From positions 1 to 30,881 of the IMG/VR virus record IMGVR_UViG_3300030333_007226: DNA of 30,881 nt. One strand, 5' to 3'. A program made the position numbers and the translations under genes. The DNA is from a virus. Below, piece by piece: positions 7,383 through 15,112 of this stretch (position 1 is its first letter; every line of letters begins with the position of its first letter). The notes under the pieces are model-generated. The model was not told where the DNA came from. It ran no database searches and saw only the letters and a program-made list of their open reading frames with translations.

Positions 7383-8177
7383 TTATCCCTTGTTAATTAT
7401 TAATACTTCTTTGGAGTCCTTGTTTGAGGACATGCCATACTTCCAATCTGGATATATAATATCATAGTCCTCATAGAGTTTCAATATCTCTGGACAATTA
7501 TTATAAGATAAAATCCAATTATCTCGTTCTTTTAATATATTCACCAAAGCCGCATGGTCAAATCCTTTGTGTTTATTTCCAGCGTTTCCGTAAAGGTTCT
7601 CCCTATCTTTGCCCAAAAGATAAGGAGGATCAAGATACAAAAAGGTTTTTGGATGTGCTGGGATTGAATGCTTAAAATGCTGTGCTGAGACATGCAGCTT
7701 GGGCTGATTAAATTCTTTTACCCTTGTGATTGAAGAGTCGGTAAACCTTTCGTATGATGCTCGCTTGGACCAACCGCCGCTAAGAGTCGCGCCTGAGAAA
7801 GACGAGCGGTTGAGAGCATAAAACTTCGCTGCGTTTTGAAGAGAGTATTCTTTTTCGTTCCTTAGTTCTTCTTTAATTAAATTAAAGTCTTCTTTAGGCA
7901 ACCCTCTGTATCCATAGTAATAATCTTTATGTTTCCTGAGTGAGTCTGCTTCTTGTGCCAAGGCTTGTGGGTTTTCAAGTAGCGCACGCCAGAACCACAC
8001 CAGGGGTTCGAAGGTGTCATATCCATAAACTTGGACGCCTCTTTCAGCCAATGCTAACTCGATTGAGCCGCCGCCTAAGAATGGAGAGCACACCTCTCGG
8101 ATATCTTCTGGGAAGTGCGGAAGTATATGCTTAACAGCACGGCTTTTGCCGCCTGGATAGCGTAGTGGTGATTTCAT
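7383..8177 (-). CDS. Dam/D12-class DNA adenine methyltransferase
   Basis: The 264-residue protein has the full order of the D12 class: RYPGGKSR (residues 6-13), the SAM-binding PFLGGGS (32-38), a central target-recognition region and DPPY (183-186). It methylates adenine N6 in double-stranded DNA. GATC is the usual target of the class, but the specificity is not shown by sequence. The gene ends two bases before groEL and starts 26 bases after the preceding stop. It is the second of three DNA methyltransferases in the window and is unrelated in sequence to the other two. Likely roles are protection from host restriction or timing of replication and packaging. Confidence 0.93.
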   Translation of the reverse strand: MKSPLRYPGGKSRAVKHILPHFPEDIREVCSPFLGGGSIELALAERGVQVYGYDTFEPLVWFWRALLENPQALAQEADSLRKHKDYYYGYRGLPKEDFNLIKEELRNEKEYSLQNAAKFYALNRSSFSGATLSGGWSKRASYERFTDSSITRVKEFNQPKLHVSAQHFKHSIPAHPKTFLYLDPPYLLGKDRENLYGNAGNKHKGFDHAALVNILKERDNWILSYNNCPEILKLYEDYDIIYPDWKYGMSSNKDSKEVLIINKG

Positions 8178-8203
8178 TTTTTATCTCGTGACAGAGGTTA
8201 TTT

Positions 8204-9466
8204 CTATTTAGCCAGTGTTGGTTTAACAGAACCAGCGAATGGTCGGCTAGAAAATTTCATTCTAATGCTTACTATCTTTTCTTTTGTGCCGCCTGAACGA
8301 AGAGTTATAATATTGTTTCCTGATTCTTCAACCGAAAATCCGTTTGCTGCTACGTCCGTGAGCCAAGCTGGGTTCGAGGGATTTTCTGATATGTCCGCTG
8401 TAAACGGCGGAGAGTCGCCACGACCAGTTGCCACAATAGTCAAGGGCAGCGGACTCGTTCGCAACAAGCCTACCAACACATGTTCTTGTAGTTCAGTTGG
8501 TGTCAGGTTTTTAAGAATCTTAAAAACCTCATCTCTATAAAACTTGGTATGTATTTTTCCAGTTCTTTCGTAGAAGTATTTCTCTATCCATGATGCATGT
8601 GCGCGAGGTATTGGAAGCGGTTCTTCTTTTGCCCAGTCGGCTACTTTGTTCTTTTCGCCATTCTTTACGCTCTCCAATTCGGCAGCCAACCCATCTTCTC
8701 CCATCCAGGTTCTTCTAATTTGCTTAAGAAATTTCTTCCTAGCTTTTATGGTGGTAGGCATCTTGATGCCCTTGTCCTCAAACCATCTCTCGGCAAATTT
8801 ATTTGCTCTAGCGAACTGCTCATCATAGTTTTCTTTAATTTTTTTCCATGCTTCTTCTCCGCCTTTATCTGATAGTCCAAGCGGAAATTTCCTTTTTCCT
8901 TTTTTGTCATAGACATAGTTGCCACCGAAATTTCCAAAAGAAACCACGCCTTTGGGCATTTTTGTAGATTTAAGCGAAACACCCAAAAAGGAATCAACTT
9001 CTGGATTTTCAAATTTTATCAAAATATCTGCGGGATTATTTTTACTAACCTTTTTGCGCTCAGTTGGGTCGTAAGCTCTCTGTAAATCGCCAGGTCTTGC
9101 TGTCCATGTCACCTTTTCTATTATCGGAGGAAATTCCTTGCCTGCCGCCCAATTCTTAATCGCTTCAGCAGCGGCGACTGCGCGTCCTTTCTGAATTTCA
9201 ATGACGGCTTCTCCATTCTCATAAGCCTTCTTTATTTCTTCTTCGCGACTCAGGAGTTTTTGTTCAGCGTCGTCAGGAGCTACTTTATTCCAATCTCCAG
9301 CAAGAATGAAAGCTGTCCATATCTCATTAATGTCAATCGCGGAAGTATCTCCTTCTAAAATAATTTCTGGCTGCTCATTCATAACCTGCTCAACCAGCCG
9401 TAAAAGATCGGAGGTCTCAAAAGATTCGGTGAAGTAATTTTCAATTAATAAGTCAAGCTGGTTCAT
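8204..9466 (-). CDS. Late protein with a possible PD-(D/E)xK-like nuclease core
   Basis: The 420-residue protein is not assigned to a family. It opens with a short helical leader (MNQLDLLIENYF, then LLRLVEQVMNEQ), like other late phage proteins. Residues 145-168 read PADILIKF, then a short loop, then LGVSLKST. A D followed after 15-20 residues by a strand ending in S-x-K resembles the active site of PD-(D/E)xK nucleases with a changed second acid, and the same pattern occurs in the nuclease-like protein at 15849-16595. The C-terminal half is charged and then strand-rich. A T4-late-type promoter lies 6-21 bases before the ATG and no Shine-Dalgarno is visible. A DNA-cutting or virion role is inference. 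Confidence 0.75.
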   Translation of the reverse strand: MNQLDLLIENYFTESFETSDLLRLVEQVMNEQPEIILEGDTSAIDINEIWTAFILAGDWNKVAPDDAEQKLLSREEEIKKAYENGEAVIEIQKGRAVAAAEAIKNWAAGKEFPPIIEKVTWTARPGDLQRAYDPTERKKVSKNNPADILIKFENPEVDSFLGVSLKSTKMPKGVVSFGNFGGNYVYDKKGKRKFPLGLSDKGGEEAWKKIKENYDEQFARANKFAERWFEDKGIKMPTTIKARKKFLKQIRRTWMGEDGLAAELESVKNGEKNKVADWAKEEPLPIPRAHASWIEKYFYERTGKIHTKFYRDEVFKILKNLTPTELQEHVLVGLLRTSPLPLTIVATGRGDSPPFTADISENPSNPAWLTDVAANGFSVEESGNNIITLRSGGTKEKIVSIRMKFSSRPFAGSVKPTLAK

Positions 9467-9471
9467 AATAT

Positions 9472-9487
9472 ATAAATAGTTTTTAAA
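9472..9487 (-). promoter_or_regulatory. T4-late-type promoter before the 420 aa gene
   Basis: Minus strand TTTAAAAACTATTTAT, matching the sites at 2187, 12417 and 27999 in the CTATTTAT block. It lies so close to the ATG at 9466 that the leader would be only a few bases long, and no ribosome-binding site is visible. Confidence 0.5.
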
Positions 9488-10121
9488 ACCCTAATAGGTC
9501 GCCCTCTGTGATGAGGGTATATGTAAAAGCGTTTCCGAACCTATCGGCACTTTTTTGAATCAATTTCATGAAATCGTTAAAATCATCAGTATTTTTAAAT
9601 ACTTGGCAACCTGCGGAATACTGATCTACCTCATCTGCCTCACCATACTTTCGGCTACGATGTATATTGATCCCGTAATTTCCCTCGGTTATGGTCCCTG
9701 CATCACGGTCGTGTACATGGTCCTTGTTTGCATCACGGAACACTTTTACCTTCCCCAGTCGTTGACACAATGCTGTATAGCGCGTAACGCCGTGACCATC
9801 AATTTTATAGACGCCTCGGTACTGATCTGGCACAAGAATAGCACAACCTTTGCTGTTCATTGGCTTTTCCATCCAAATTTTACCTGGGTCTGTTGTAATT
9901 GAATATGATCGTACCTCCCAATTTTTCTTTTTGTCGCGATAAATTACGACAAGAGCATCATCAAACTTGTTGAACATGTCCTGATCGCTACGCACGCCAA
10001 TAATGTTAACATTATATGGTGATTTATTCTCAAGTCCAAAAAACGCATAATCTTTTGCTTGTAGCGATTTTCTAAACTGCTCTTTGATTATGAAGGCGTG
10101 AAGCCCTTTAATAACTGCCAT
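9483..10121 (-). CDS. L,D-transpeptidase-like cell-wall enzyme or hydrolase
   Basis: The 212-residue protein carries the signature of the YkuD/L,D-transpeptidase fold in its C-terminal half: GNYGINIHRS (148-156) with the histidine at 154, then YSAGCQVF (168-175) with the cysteine at 172. This gives the H...S-x-GC arrangement used to cut or form peptide bonds in peptidoglycan. The usual Arg after GC is replaced by Gln. A preceding DANKDHVHDRDAG stretch (130-142) looks like a calcium-binding loop. In phages such proteins may act in lysis or in entry; no signal peptide is seen, so export would need a holin or virion packaging. It starts after the ClpP-like gene with an 11-base gap. Confidence 0.6.
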   Translation of the reverse strand: MAVIKGLHAFIIKEQFRKSLQAKDYAFFGLENKSPYNVNIIGVRSDQDMFNKFDDALVVIYRDKKKNWEVRSYSITTDPGKIWMEKPMNSKGCAILVPDQYRGVYKIDGHGVTRYTALCQRLGKVKVFRDANKDHVHDRDAGTITEGNYGINIHRSRKYGEADEVDQYSAGCQVFKNTDDFNDFMKLIQKSADRFGNAFTYTLITEGDLLGF

Positions 10122-10132
10122 AGTTTGTTTCC

Positions 10133-10822
10133 TTAAAAGATAATGTCCGCAATACCAAGCTCAACTGCTTCCTCTGCGGTAAAGTAAGCATTAACCTTTC
10201 GGTTAAGAATCTTTTTTAAATGTGCTTTGCTCATGTTGGTTTCCTCAACCATCGCCTCAATATAGCGATCTTGTGTCCATCGGATTTCATCCATTTCGTT
10301 TTCGAGATTATGAATTGATCCGTGATTGCCTCCAAGAACTGCGTGAATCATAACACGACAATTCTTGCCGATTCTGCGTTTACCCTTGGTGCCCGAAGCG
10401 AGCAAAAGAGTGCCTGCTGAAAACACTTTTCCCAACCCAACTGTATGTATATCACATTTGTCTCGAATAACGCGCATCAGATCGTGAAGACCAAACATTT
10501 CTTGTGCGTTTCCACCCAGAGTGGAAATAATAAACTCAAATGGAGAGTAACTGACTAGAATATCTGAATTCTCATCTGTAGGATCTGACAGTTTATAAGT
10601 TGCTCCATTTTCATAAAGCGCGATCATGCCATACATTAATTCGCCTGCTTTCTCCTCATCCAAATCTCCGCATATGCCCATCAAACGGGGTGCTTCGTCT
10701 TTTTTCTGGGCGTAGTAGTGAGACTCGTCATCGGTTTCCGTCTCCTCTGCCACAGCCTCGGGCGCACTTTCTTCTAATTCTTCTTCTTTTTTCTTTTTAG
10801 CCATTTTAGGTACAAAAATCAT
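10133..10822 (-). CDS. ClpP-like serine protease
   Basis: The 229-residue protein has the ClpP fold signature: FIISTLGGNAQEMF (97-110, the oxyanion strand), GKVFSAGTLLLASG (131-144) with the nucleophile Ser135, MIHAVLGG (158-165) with the base His160, and FTAEEAVELGIAD near the C-terminus. The position of the third catalytic residue, Asp in ClpP, is occupied by Asn211. The first 45 residues are a charged, low-complexity extension. ClpP-like proteins act in phages as capsid maturation proteases or as stand-alone proteases; no ClpX/ClpA partner is in the window. The ATG overlaps the upstream stop (ATGA); a second ATG at residue 7 is possible. Confidence 0.88.
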   Translation of the reverse strand: MIFVPKMAKKKKEEELEESAPEAVAEETETDDESHYYAQKKDEAPRLMGICGDLDEEKAGELMYGMIALYENGATYKLSDPTDENSDILVSYSPFEFIISTLGGNAQEMFGLHDLMRVIRDKCDIHTVGLGKVFSAGTLLLASGTKGKRRIGKNCRVMIHAVLGGNHGSIHNLENEMDEIRWTQDRYIEAMVEETNMSKAHLKKILNRKVNAYFTAEEAVELGIADIIF

Positions 10823-11127
10823 AATACTGCCCCCGCTTTTACAAGCTTTTTGTTTCGTAGTTTTTCGTTTCCATGTGATGTTAGTTCAACCAAATAAATG
10901 GGAAACTCTTCAGCCCAAACCTGCCATTTATGCGGATTGTCAAAATCCGTTGAAAAAATCATTGTATATTCCTCAGTCTTGGCATTATATCCGTCACCGA
11001 TTATTTCCCAATCTCCAAGTATTTTGCAGACTTTGTTCAATGCTCTTTTACCTTTAATATTTTCAACCTGAAGACAATAATTCGCCTTATTGTCATCTGT
11101 CTCACGTCTCCAAGCAAAAGCTTTCAT
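10819..11127 (-). CDS. Unknown protein (102 aa)
   Basis: The start is the ATG at 11127 with AGGAG five bases before it; a longer frame to 11214 would extend through the promoter. The 102-residue product begins MKAFAWRRETDD and has a strand-rich middle with a WQVWAEEFPIYLVELTSH segment. No family recognised. It is the first gene after a strong promoter and is translationally coupled to the ClpP-like gene by a four-base overlap. Confidence 0.72.
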   Translation of the reverse strand: MKAFAWRRETDDNKANYCLQVENIKGKRALNKVCKILGDWEIIGDGYNAKTEEYTMIFSTDFDNPHKWQVWAEEFPIYLVELTSHGNEKLRNKKLVKAGAVL

Positions 11128-11154
11128 TCTTACTCCTTCTGTTTTACAATTATA

Positions 11155-11183
11155 AATATAACCTATAGTGGGCGATGTGTCAA
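11155..11183 (-). promoter_or_regulatory. Sigma-70-type promoter for the 11127-9483 unit
   Basis: Minus strand: TTGACA (11183-11178), 17 bases, TATATT (11160-11155). The TGA inside the -35 box is also the stop codon of the upstream 404-residue gene. Drives the 102 aa, ClpP-like and transpeptidase-like genes. Confidence 0.85.
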
Positions 11184-12394
11184 GTATTATTTTTTTTAAT
11201 AAACTGGTTAACAAGATTTCTTAACTCTCTCAGAGTCAAGGGCTTATCTTTATAAAGTATGTCAGCAGGGCTTTTAATTGGTGTCGCTGGATCGGCATAG
11301 GTTGGTAGCAGAGAAGCAGGGACGGGACCATCGGCTCCTTTTACGGTTTTGGCTGCAACATCCTTTCCAGGCTTCTTTGGGGATGGAGTTGTTTTTCTCA
11401 GTTTTGCCTCAAGATCAAAAAGTACTTTCGATGCTTCATTAACGACAGGAGGAATTGGCTTATCATTTTCAGTTGCCCATACTATGTACTTGGCAATGTC
11501 TGTCATCTGATTTCCCAAATCGGCAACACCCTGAGATTGAATATATGACAGTGCATTTAACACTACTCTTCCAATGGGGTTTTTGGGATTCCTATCCGAA
11601 ATCCATTCTTGTGCGACTTGTTTAGCATCGTCAAGGATTTTAGCATTTTGCTTTTCTGATGCTCCATAAAACGGGTTGTCAATGTATGTTGGCTCTGCTT
11701 TCCCCTCTGGATCATTTAACTTTAATTTTCCTTGCCAAAGAATATCTTTTGGAACCCCTGGTCGCAGGGCTCCTGGGTTTTCAAAATCAAAAATATTAGG
11801 ATAAATGTAGTTCGATAAAAGCGTGACACCTCTTCTGCCAATTTGGCTAAGATAGGCGGCACCCTTAGCCACATCCCTCTGATAATCATTAGAAATAGTT
11901 TGTATGATGTCCGAACCCAAGGTGCGATCCCTGCCCAAATCTGCTGCAATAGATACATCCGGTGGCACGTTTATTTGAAAAACCGCAATATCATATCCAA
12001 CTCTTTCCAGAGCATCCATGATTTTAATAAGTTTTGAAACATTTTCTCCCGTGGTGTCAAAAAAGAGAGGAAGCATCTGGTTTACTTTTCTTATTGTCTT
12101 TTCGGCAGTGCGTTGCTGGAGTATTTTTCTAAGTTCTGTTTTTTTAGGATACTCCTCTCGAAAATCTAGCGAGATGCCAAATTTGGGAAACACTTTCTCA
12201 ATGGCATCGTCAGCAGTGAGAGGGACAAATTCATCTGGCAATCCAAGAAACTCTTTGGTAGTAGTCTTGCCTGCGCCTGCGGGTCCAAAGATAAAAACTG
12301 CTTTGAACGGGTGTTTTACTTCTTTAATCCCACTCTCTAAAGCCTCTTGTAATTTAATTTCTTGGATCAGTTTGCGTAAATCTTTTATATTCAT
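11180..12394 (-). CDS. P-loop ATPase/kinase (zeta-toxin-like), possible virion protein
   Basis: The 404-residue protein has a strong Walker A motif, FGPAGAGKTTT (36-46), on a strand-loop-helix, followed by LTADDAIEKVF and an FFDTTGEN segment (about 111-118) typical of the zeta-toxin/AAA_33 kinase group. The target is unknown. The N-terminal 15 residues (MNIKDLRKLIQEI) and the C-terminal end (LTLRELRNLVNQFI) share an LR-x-L(I/V) pattern found at the ends of many proteins of marine T4-like phages and suspected to be a virion or capsid-core tag. The middle is Pro/Lys-rich linker (about 330-370). A late-type promoter lies upstream and a terminator precedes that. Packaging with the capsid is inference. 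Confidence 0.82.
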   Translation of the reverse strand: MNIKDLRKLIQEIKLQEALESGIKEVKHPFKAVFIFGPAGAGKTTTKEFLGLPDEFVPLTADDAIEKVFPKFGISLDFREEYPKKTELRKILQQRTAEKTIRKVNQMLPLFFDTTGENVSKLIKIMDALERVGYDIAVFQINVPPDVSIAADLGRDRTLGSDIIQTISNDYQRDVAKGAAYLSQIGRRGVTLLSNYIYPNIFDFENPGALRPGVPKDILWQGKLKLNDPEGKAEPTYIDNPFYGASEKQNAKILDDAKQVAQEWISDRNPKNPIGRVVLNALSYIQSQGVADLGNQMTDIAKYIVWATENDKPIPPVVNEASKVLFDLEAKLRKTTPSPKKPGKDVAAKTVKGADGPVPASLLPTYADPATPIKSPADILYKDKPLTLRELRNLVNQFIKKNNT

Positions 12395-12416
12395 GATTAA
12401 ATTCCAATGATTTACT

Positions 12417-12432
12417 ATAAATAGTTTTTATA
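12417..12432 (-). promoter_or_regulatory. T4-late-type promoter before the P-loop gene
   Basis: Minus strand TATAAAAACTATTTAT, the closest of the four sites to the T4 late consensus. It starts 38 bases before the ATG at 12394 and directly follows the terminator of the acidic-protein gene. Confidence 0.65.
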
Positions 12433-12450
12433 ATATCATTATAACAAAAA

Positions 12451-12470
12451 ACCGTGGGAACTTCCACGGT
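12451..12470 (-). terminator. Rho-independent terminator after the acidic protein gene
   Basis: Minus strand ACCGTGG, loop of six, CCACGGT followed by a T run; the plus strand also has a T run, so it could work both ways. It begins 30 bases after the stop at 12500. Confidence 0.85.
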
Positions 12471-12499
12471 TTTTGTTTTTTTAGGAGATTTGTTTATTG

Positions 12500-13165
12500 T
12501 TATTCCTTTTTTGAAAGACGTGCAACGACACGGCGAAGAACTTCGTTAACGAGATCTTCATTGTTGGATTCCTCAAGCTCTTCTTCTTCGCGGTCTCCAC
12601 AATGAGCCTCCTCAAGCTCTTCTTCCTCTTCCATATAGCGCTTTCCAGGGGCGTCGTCGGCTGGGGGCGCTGGCTCTTCAAGATCGCCTGCGGGCTCATC
12701 ACCAAGCTCAAGGTCCATAGCGTCGTCGCCACCCATGTCCAGATCCATATCCATTTCCAAGTCATCGCCGCCATCGGTTTCAACTTCAATTGGCTCATCA
12801 AGGTCAAGGGCTGCGGAAAGCTCTTGTGCGACTGCGCGAACAATATCTGCTGCGAGGTCTTCCTTTTGGTCTGGACTAAGATCTAAATCACCTCCCTCAT
12901 CGGAAGGCTCCATTTCTACGTCCATCTCTAAATCTGCGTCTTCTGGTCCCTCATCACCAGGAAGCTCTGGCTCCTCTTCGTGACGAGCACCATCGTGGTC
13001 CATGCCTAATTCTTCAAGTTCTTCTTCATCTTCGTGGCGACCACCATCATACATACCCTCTTCAACTTCCTCTGCGGGGGTTTCAAATTCATTAACGACA
13101 GGAAGTCCGGCGAGTCCTTGGAAACGTCGAATTTCTGCTTCAGTTAAAATCTTCTTTTTACTCAT
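12500..13165 (-). CDS. Very acidic protein, possible prohead-core or virion protein
   Basis: The 221-residue protein consists largely of Asp and Glu with Gly, Met and Pro (for example residues 35-100 and 125-200). Its first 20 residues, starting MSKKKILTEAEIRRFQGLAG, resemble the LTEAEIRRF-type leader found on virion and prohead proteins of marine T4-like phages. The last part returns to a basic, helical end (VNEVLRRVVARLSKKE), again with an LRR-type motif. Between lie two near-repeats of E-E-L-E-E. An acidic scaffold or internal core protein cut by the prohead protease fits this layout, but no enzyme activity is predicted. AGGAG precedes the ATG. A weak TATAAG-type site lies about 50 bases upstream. 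It is followed by a strong terminator. Confidence 0.8.
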   Translation of the reverse strand: MSKKKILTEAEIRRFQGLAGLPVVNEFETPAEEVEEGMYDGGRHEDEEELEELGMDHDGARHEEEPELPGDEGPEDADLEMDVEMEPSDEGGDLDLSPDQKEDLAADIVRAVAQELSAALDLDEPIEVETDGGDDLEMDMDLDMGGDDAMDLELGDEPAGDLEEPAPPADDAPGKRYMEEEEELEEAHCGDREEEELEESNNEDLVNEVLRRVVARLSKKE

Positions 13166-13244
13166 ATTAATATCTCCTAAATGCGCTAATTGAGTGCAAA
13201 ATAATCACTTATAATTAGAACCCAGATGGACAAAAAGAATAAAA

Positions 13245-13469
13245 TTACATAAGTTTCTTTAACTTGGCTAAGGCAGCCTTCTCGATCTGCTGTGCTCTTG
13301 CCGTTGTAATGCCAAGCCGCGCGGCGATTTGTCGCAATTTCATTGGTCCATTTTTATCAACTGCAACATTGACACAATTTAAATCTTCCTCATAATCTAT
13401 CCATTGACGGCATTCCTTTATAGGACAAGAAACATTTAGTTCAGAACATTTTTTAGCACACTCAATCAT
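13245..13469 (-). CDS. Small Cys-rich protein with sigma region 4-like helix-turn-helix
   Basis: The 74-residue protein has five cysteines in its first half (4, 8, 15, 20, 32), probably a small metal-binding unit, and then a C-terminal helix-turn-helix (43-74): PMKLRQIAARLGIT, then AQQIEKAALAKLKKL. The latter closely follows region 4.2 of sigma-70, which binds the -35 box (typical form: TLREVA..LGV...R.RQIE..AL.KLR). No sigma region 2 is present. Related short proteins occur in many phages. It may redirect host RNA polymerase or regulate phage promoters; T4 uses separate small proteins (gp55, gp33) for late genes. It is coupled to the preceding gene by ATGA. Confidence 0.8.
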   Translation of the reverse strand: MIECAKKCSELNVSCPIKECRQWIDYEEDLNCVNVAVDKNGPMKLRQIAARLGITTARAQQIEKAALAKLKKLM

Positions 13470-13804
13470 AAGTCTGGGTGCTCCTTTGCAATAACATCAA
13501 ATATATCCTCTATCTCGCCTTCGTTAATCCCAAACATAGACGAAAGTTGTTTTCCCTGTTCATTAAGTTTTTTTGATTTAGCGTGTCTTTTTGAAGATTT
13601 AACACGACTATTTCTGAGCTTCCATTCATCAAACCACACCATAAATGTTGTATCTTCTTCTAAAAATGCCTTAATTACCCCTCGAAGAAACCCTGCTTGG
13701 GTCAAGCCGTGGTAATGCAGTTGGACTTTTAATTCCACTTTGTGCGATTCAGGTATATAGGTTTGTATTTTTTCACCTTTTTCGTCCCACTGTTTTTTTG
13801 GCAT
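13466..13804 (-). CDS. Small protein, possibly ribbon-helix-helix DNA binder (112 aa)
   Basis: The start is the ATG at 13804, which overlaps the guaB stop by one base (TGATG) and has GGAG six bases before it. Residues 10-60 can be read as a strand (KIQTYIPESHKVEL), a helix and a second helix (QAGFLRGVIKAFLEE), like the ribbon-helix-helix DNA-binding fold. The C-terminal half is basic and helical (SKRHAKSKKLNEQGKQL) and ends acidic. The assignment is tentative. Position between a nucleotide enzyme and a sigma-like protein fits a regulator. Confidence 0.65.
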   Translation of the reverse strand: MPKKQWDEKGEKIQTYIPESHKVELKVQLHYHGLTQAGFLRGVIKAFLEEDTTFMVWFDEWKLRNSRVKSSKRHAKSKKLNEQGKQLSSMFGINEGEIEDIFDVIAKEHPDL

Positions 13805-14838
13805 CAATATCTCCACATAATGTGAGTATTGCTCTCCGACAAGCCTGAAGAGGTTTGGCGAATAAACCGTGCATTTTCTCGGAGTTCCTTCAATGTGCGA
13901 GCACCTGAATATGAAAGCCCGCTGCGGATCCCATTTTCAAGTCCCTCTAAAACTTGAATAACTGAACCTTTATACGGTACGACTGTGGCAACACCCTCAA
14001 GAGAGGATGTTTTTCCTCGCCAATCCATTTGAGCATCTTTACTTGCCATTCCGCGATAAGATTTAAATTTCTCACCACCTTTATGTATAACGTCGCCAGG
14101 TGTTTCACTGGTGCCCGCCAATAGAGAGCCGACCATTGCAAGGTCAGCACCAGCAGCAAGAGCCTTTACAATATCGCCAGAGTTTCTAATACCACCATCA
14201 GCAATAATTTTAAAATTAGGAAACTGTGTCTTTACTCTTGCACAATCAACAACAGATGAAAGAGTCGGCATACCATGTCCAGTTTGAATCCGAGTAGAGC
14301 AAATTGATCCCCCACCGATGCCGACACGGACGCTATTGACACCAATATGCGCCAATGCAAGAGCGCCTGTATATGTAGCGACATTGCCTGCCATAATATG
14401 AGCTTTATGGCGGAATCTGTCAACAATATTGTGAGCAGCAACGTGCATTGAAACGTGATCTCCGTGTGCAACATCTAAACACAAAACTTTTGCCCCAGCA
14501 TCAATTAAGGCGTTGGCTCGTTCAATATAATCACCAGTAATCCCAATAGCACCACCAACTAATCTCAAACCAGAGGCAGAAGCTTGTTCGATAAGTGCAG
14601 ATTGTTTTTCAACTGTATTGTATCGATGAATAATGCCTAATGCACCAAACTCGGACATTCTTTCTGCCATCAGTGATTCACACACAGTGTCCATTGGGGA
14701 GGCAACAATAGGTACACGAAGTTTAATTTTATCCGATAATTTTGATGCCAACGACACTTCGCTGCGAGATTTAATATCACTATATTGTGGAACAAGAAGT
14801 ATGTCGTCAAAGGTGATATAGGTTTCAAGATTCATCAT
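13804..14838 (-). CDS. IMP dehydrogenase / GMP reductase family enzyme without CBS domains
   Basis: The 344-residue protein is a TIM-barrel enzyme of the GuaB/GuaC family, which interconverts IMP with XMP or GMP using NAD(P). Visible are [14 protein letters not shown] near the N-terminus, the catalytic GGGSICSTR loop (Cys180), [22 protein letters not shown], the YRGMAS phosphate-binding strand and the VPYKG end of the flap. The two CBS domains of bacterial IMP dehydrogenase are absent, and the flap lacks the Arg-Tyr dyad of IMP dehydrogenase; its spacing (S-S-L-E-G..., then VPYKG) looks more like GMP reductase. So GMP reductase or a CBS-less IMP dehydrogenase. The ATG at 14838 has GGAG before it and overlaps the upstream gene by 14 bases. 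It may rebalance purine pools for phage DNA. Confidence 0.9.
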   Translation of the reverse strand: MMNLETYITFDDILLVPQYSDIKSRSEVSLASKLSDKIKLRVPIVASPMDTVCESLMAERMSEFGALGIIHRYNTVEKQSALIEQASASGLRLVGGAIGITGDYIERANALIDAGAKVLCLDVAHGDHVSMHVAAHNIVDRFRHKAHIMAGNVATYTGALALAHIGVNSVRVGIGGGSICSTRIQTGHGMPTLSSVVDCARVKTQFPNFKIIADGGIRNSGDIVKALAAGADLAMVGSLLAGTSETPGDVIHKGGEKFKSYRGMASKDAQMDWRGKTSSLEGVATVVPYKGSVIQVLEGLENGIRSGLSYSGARTLKELRENARFIRQTSSGLSESNTHIMWRY

Positions 14839-15112
14839 TGTCTTTCTCCATTGCATCTAAAAAGTTTTGTATAACCTCTTGTGCCGTATCCCAACAAGTG
14901 GGGCAATATAAACGAACTGGATTTTCCTCGTCTTCTTTGCGGACTACAACATTCCAGCTTGTTGCCATCTCTTTGTCTTTTTTATCAAATGCAGTTTCAC
15001 ACGCAGTGCATTTTTCAGGTAACTTGCCAAACATAGCAACCTTGGCTGCTAATTCTTCATTGCTATCCTTCCGTAGCTGTGCCTCTCTAGCACGTCGTTG
15101 TTTTCTATTCAT
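14825..15112 (-). CDS. Zinc-ribbon-like small protein (95 aa)
   Basis: The 95-residue protein opens with MNRKQRRAREAQ, a basic start frequent in small phage proteins, and has two cysteine pairs, CTAC (about 35-38) and CPTC (about 70-73), that could form one zinc ribbon. The C-terminus is acidic. The function is unknown; a nucleic-acid or protein adaptor is plausible. It overlaps the methyltransferase gene before it by four bases and the next gene by 14. Confidence 0.75.
   Translation of the reverse strand: MNRKQRRAREAQLRKDSNEELAAKVAMFGKLPEKCTACETAFDKKDKEMATSWNVVVRKEDEENPVRLYCPTCWDTAQEVIQNFLDAMEKDNDES

Noticed and set aside
12602-12983. Ser-rich and other plus-strand frames opposite the acidic protein
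   Set aside because: They arise from the Asp/Glu codon repeats read on the other strand.
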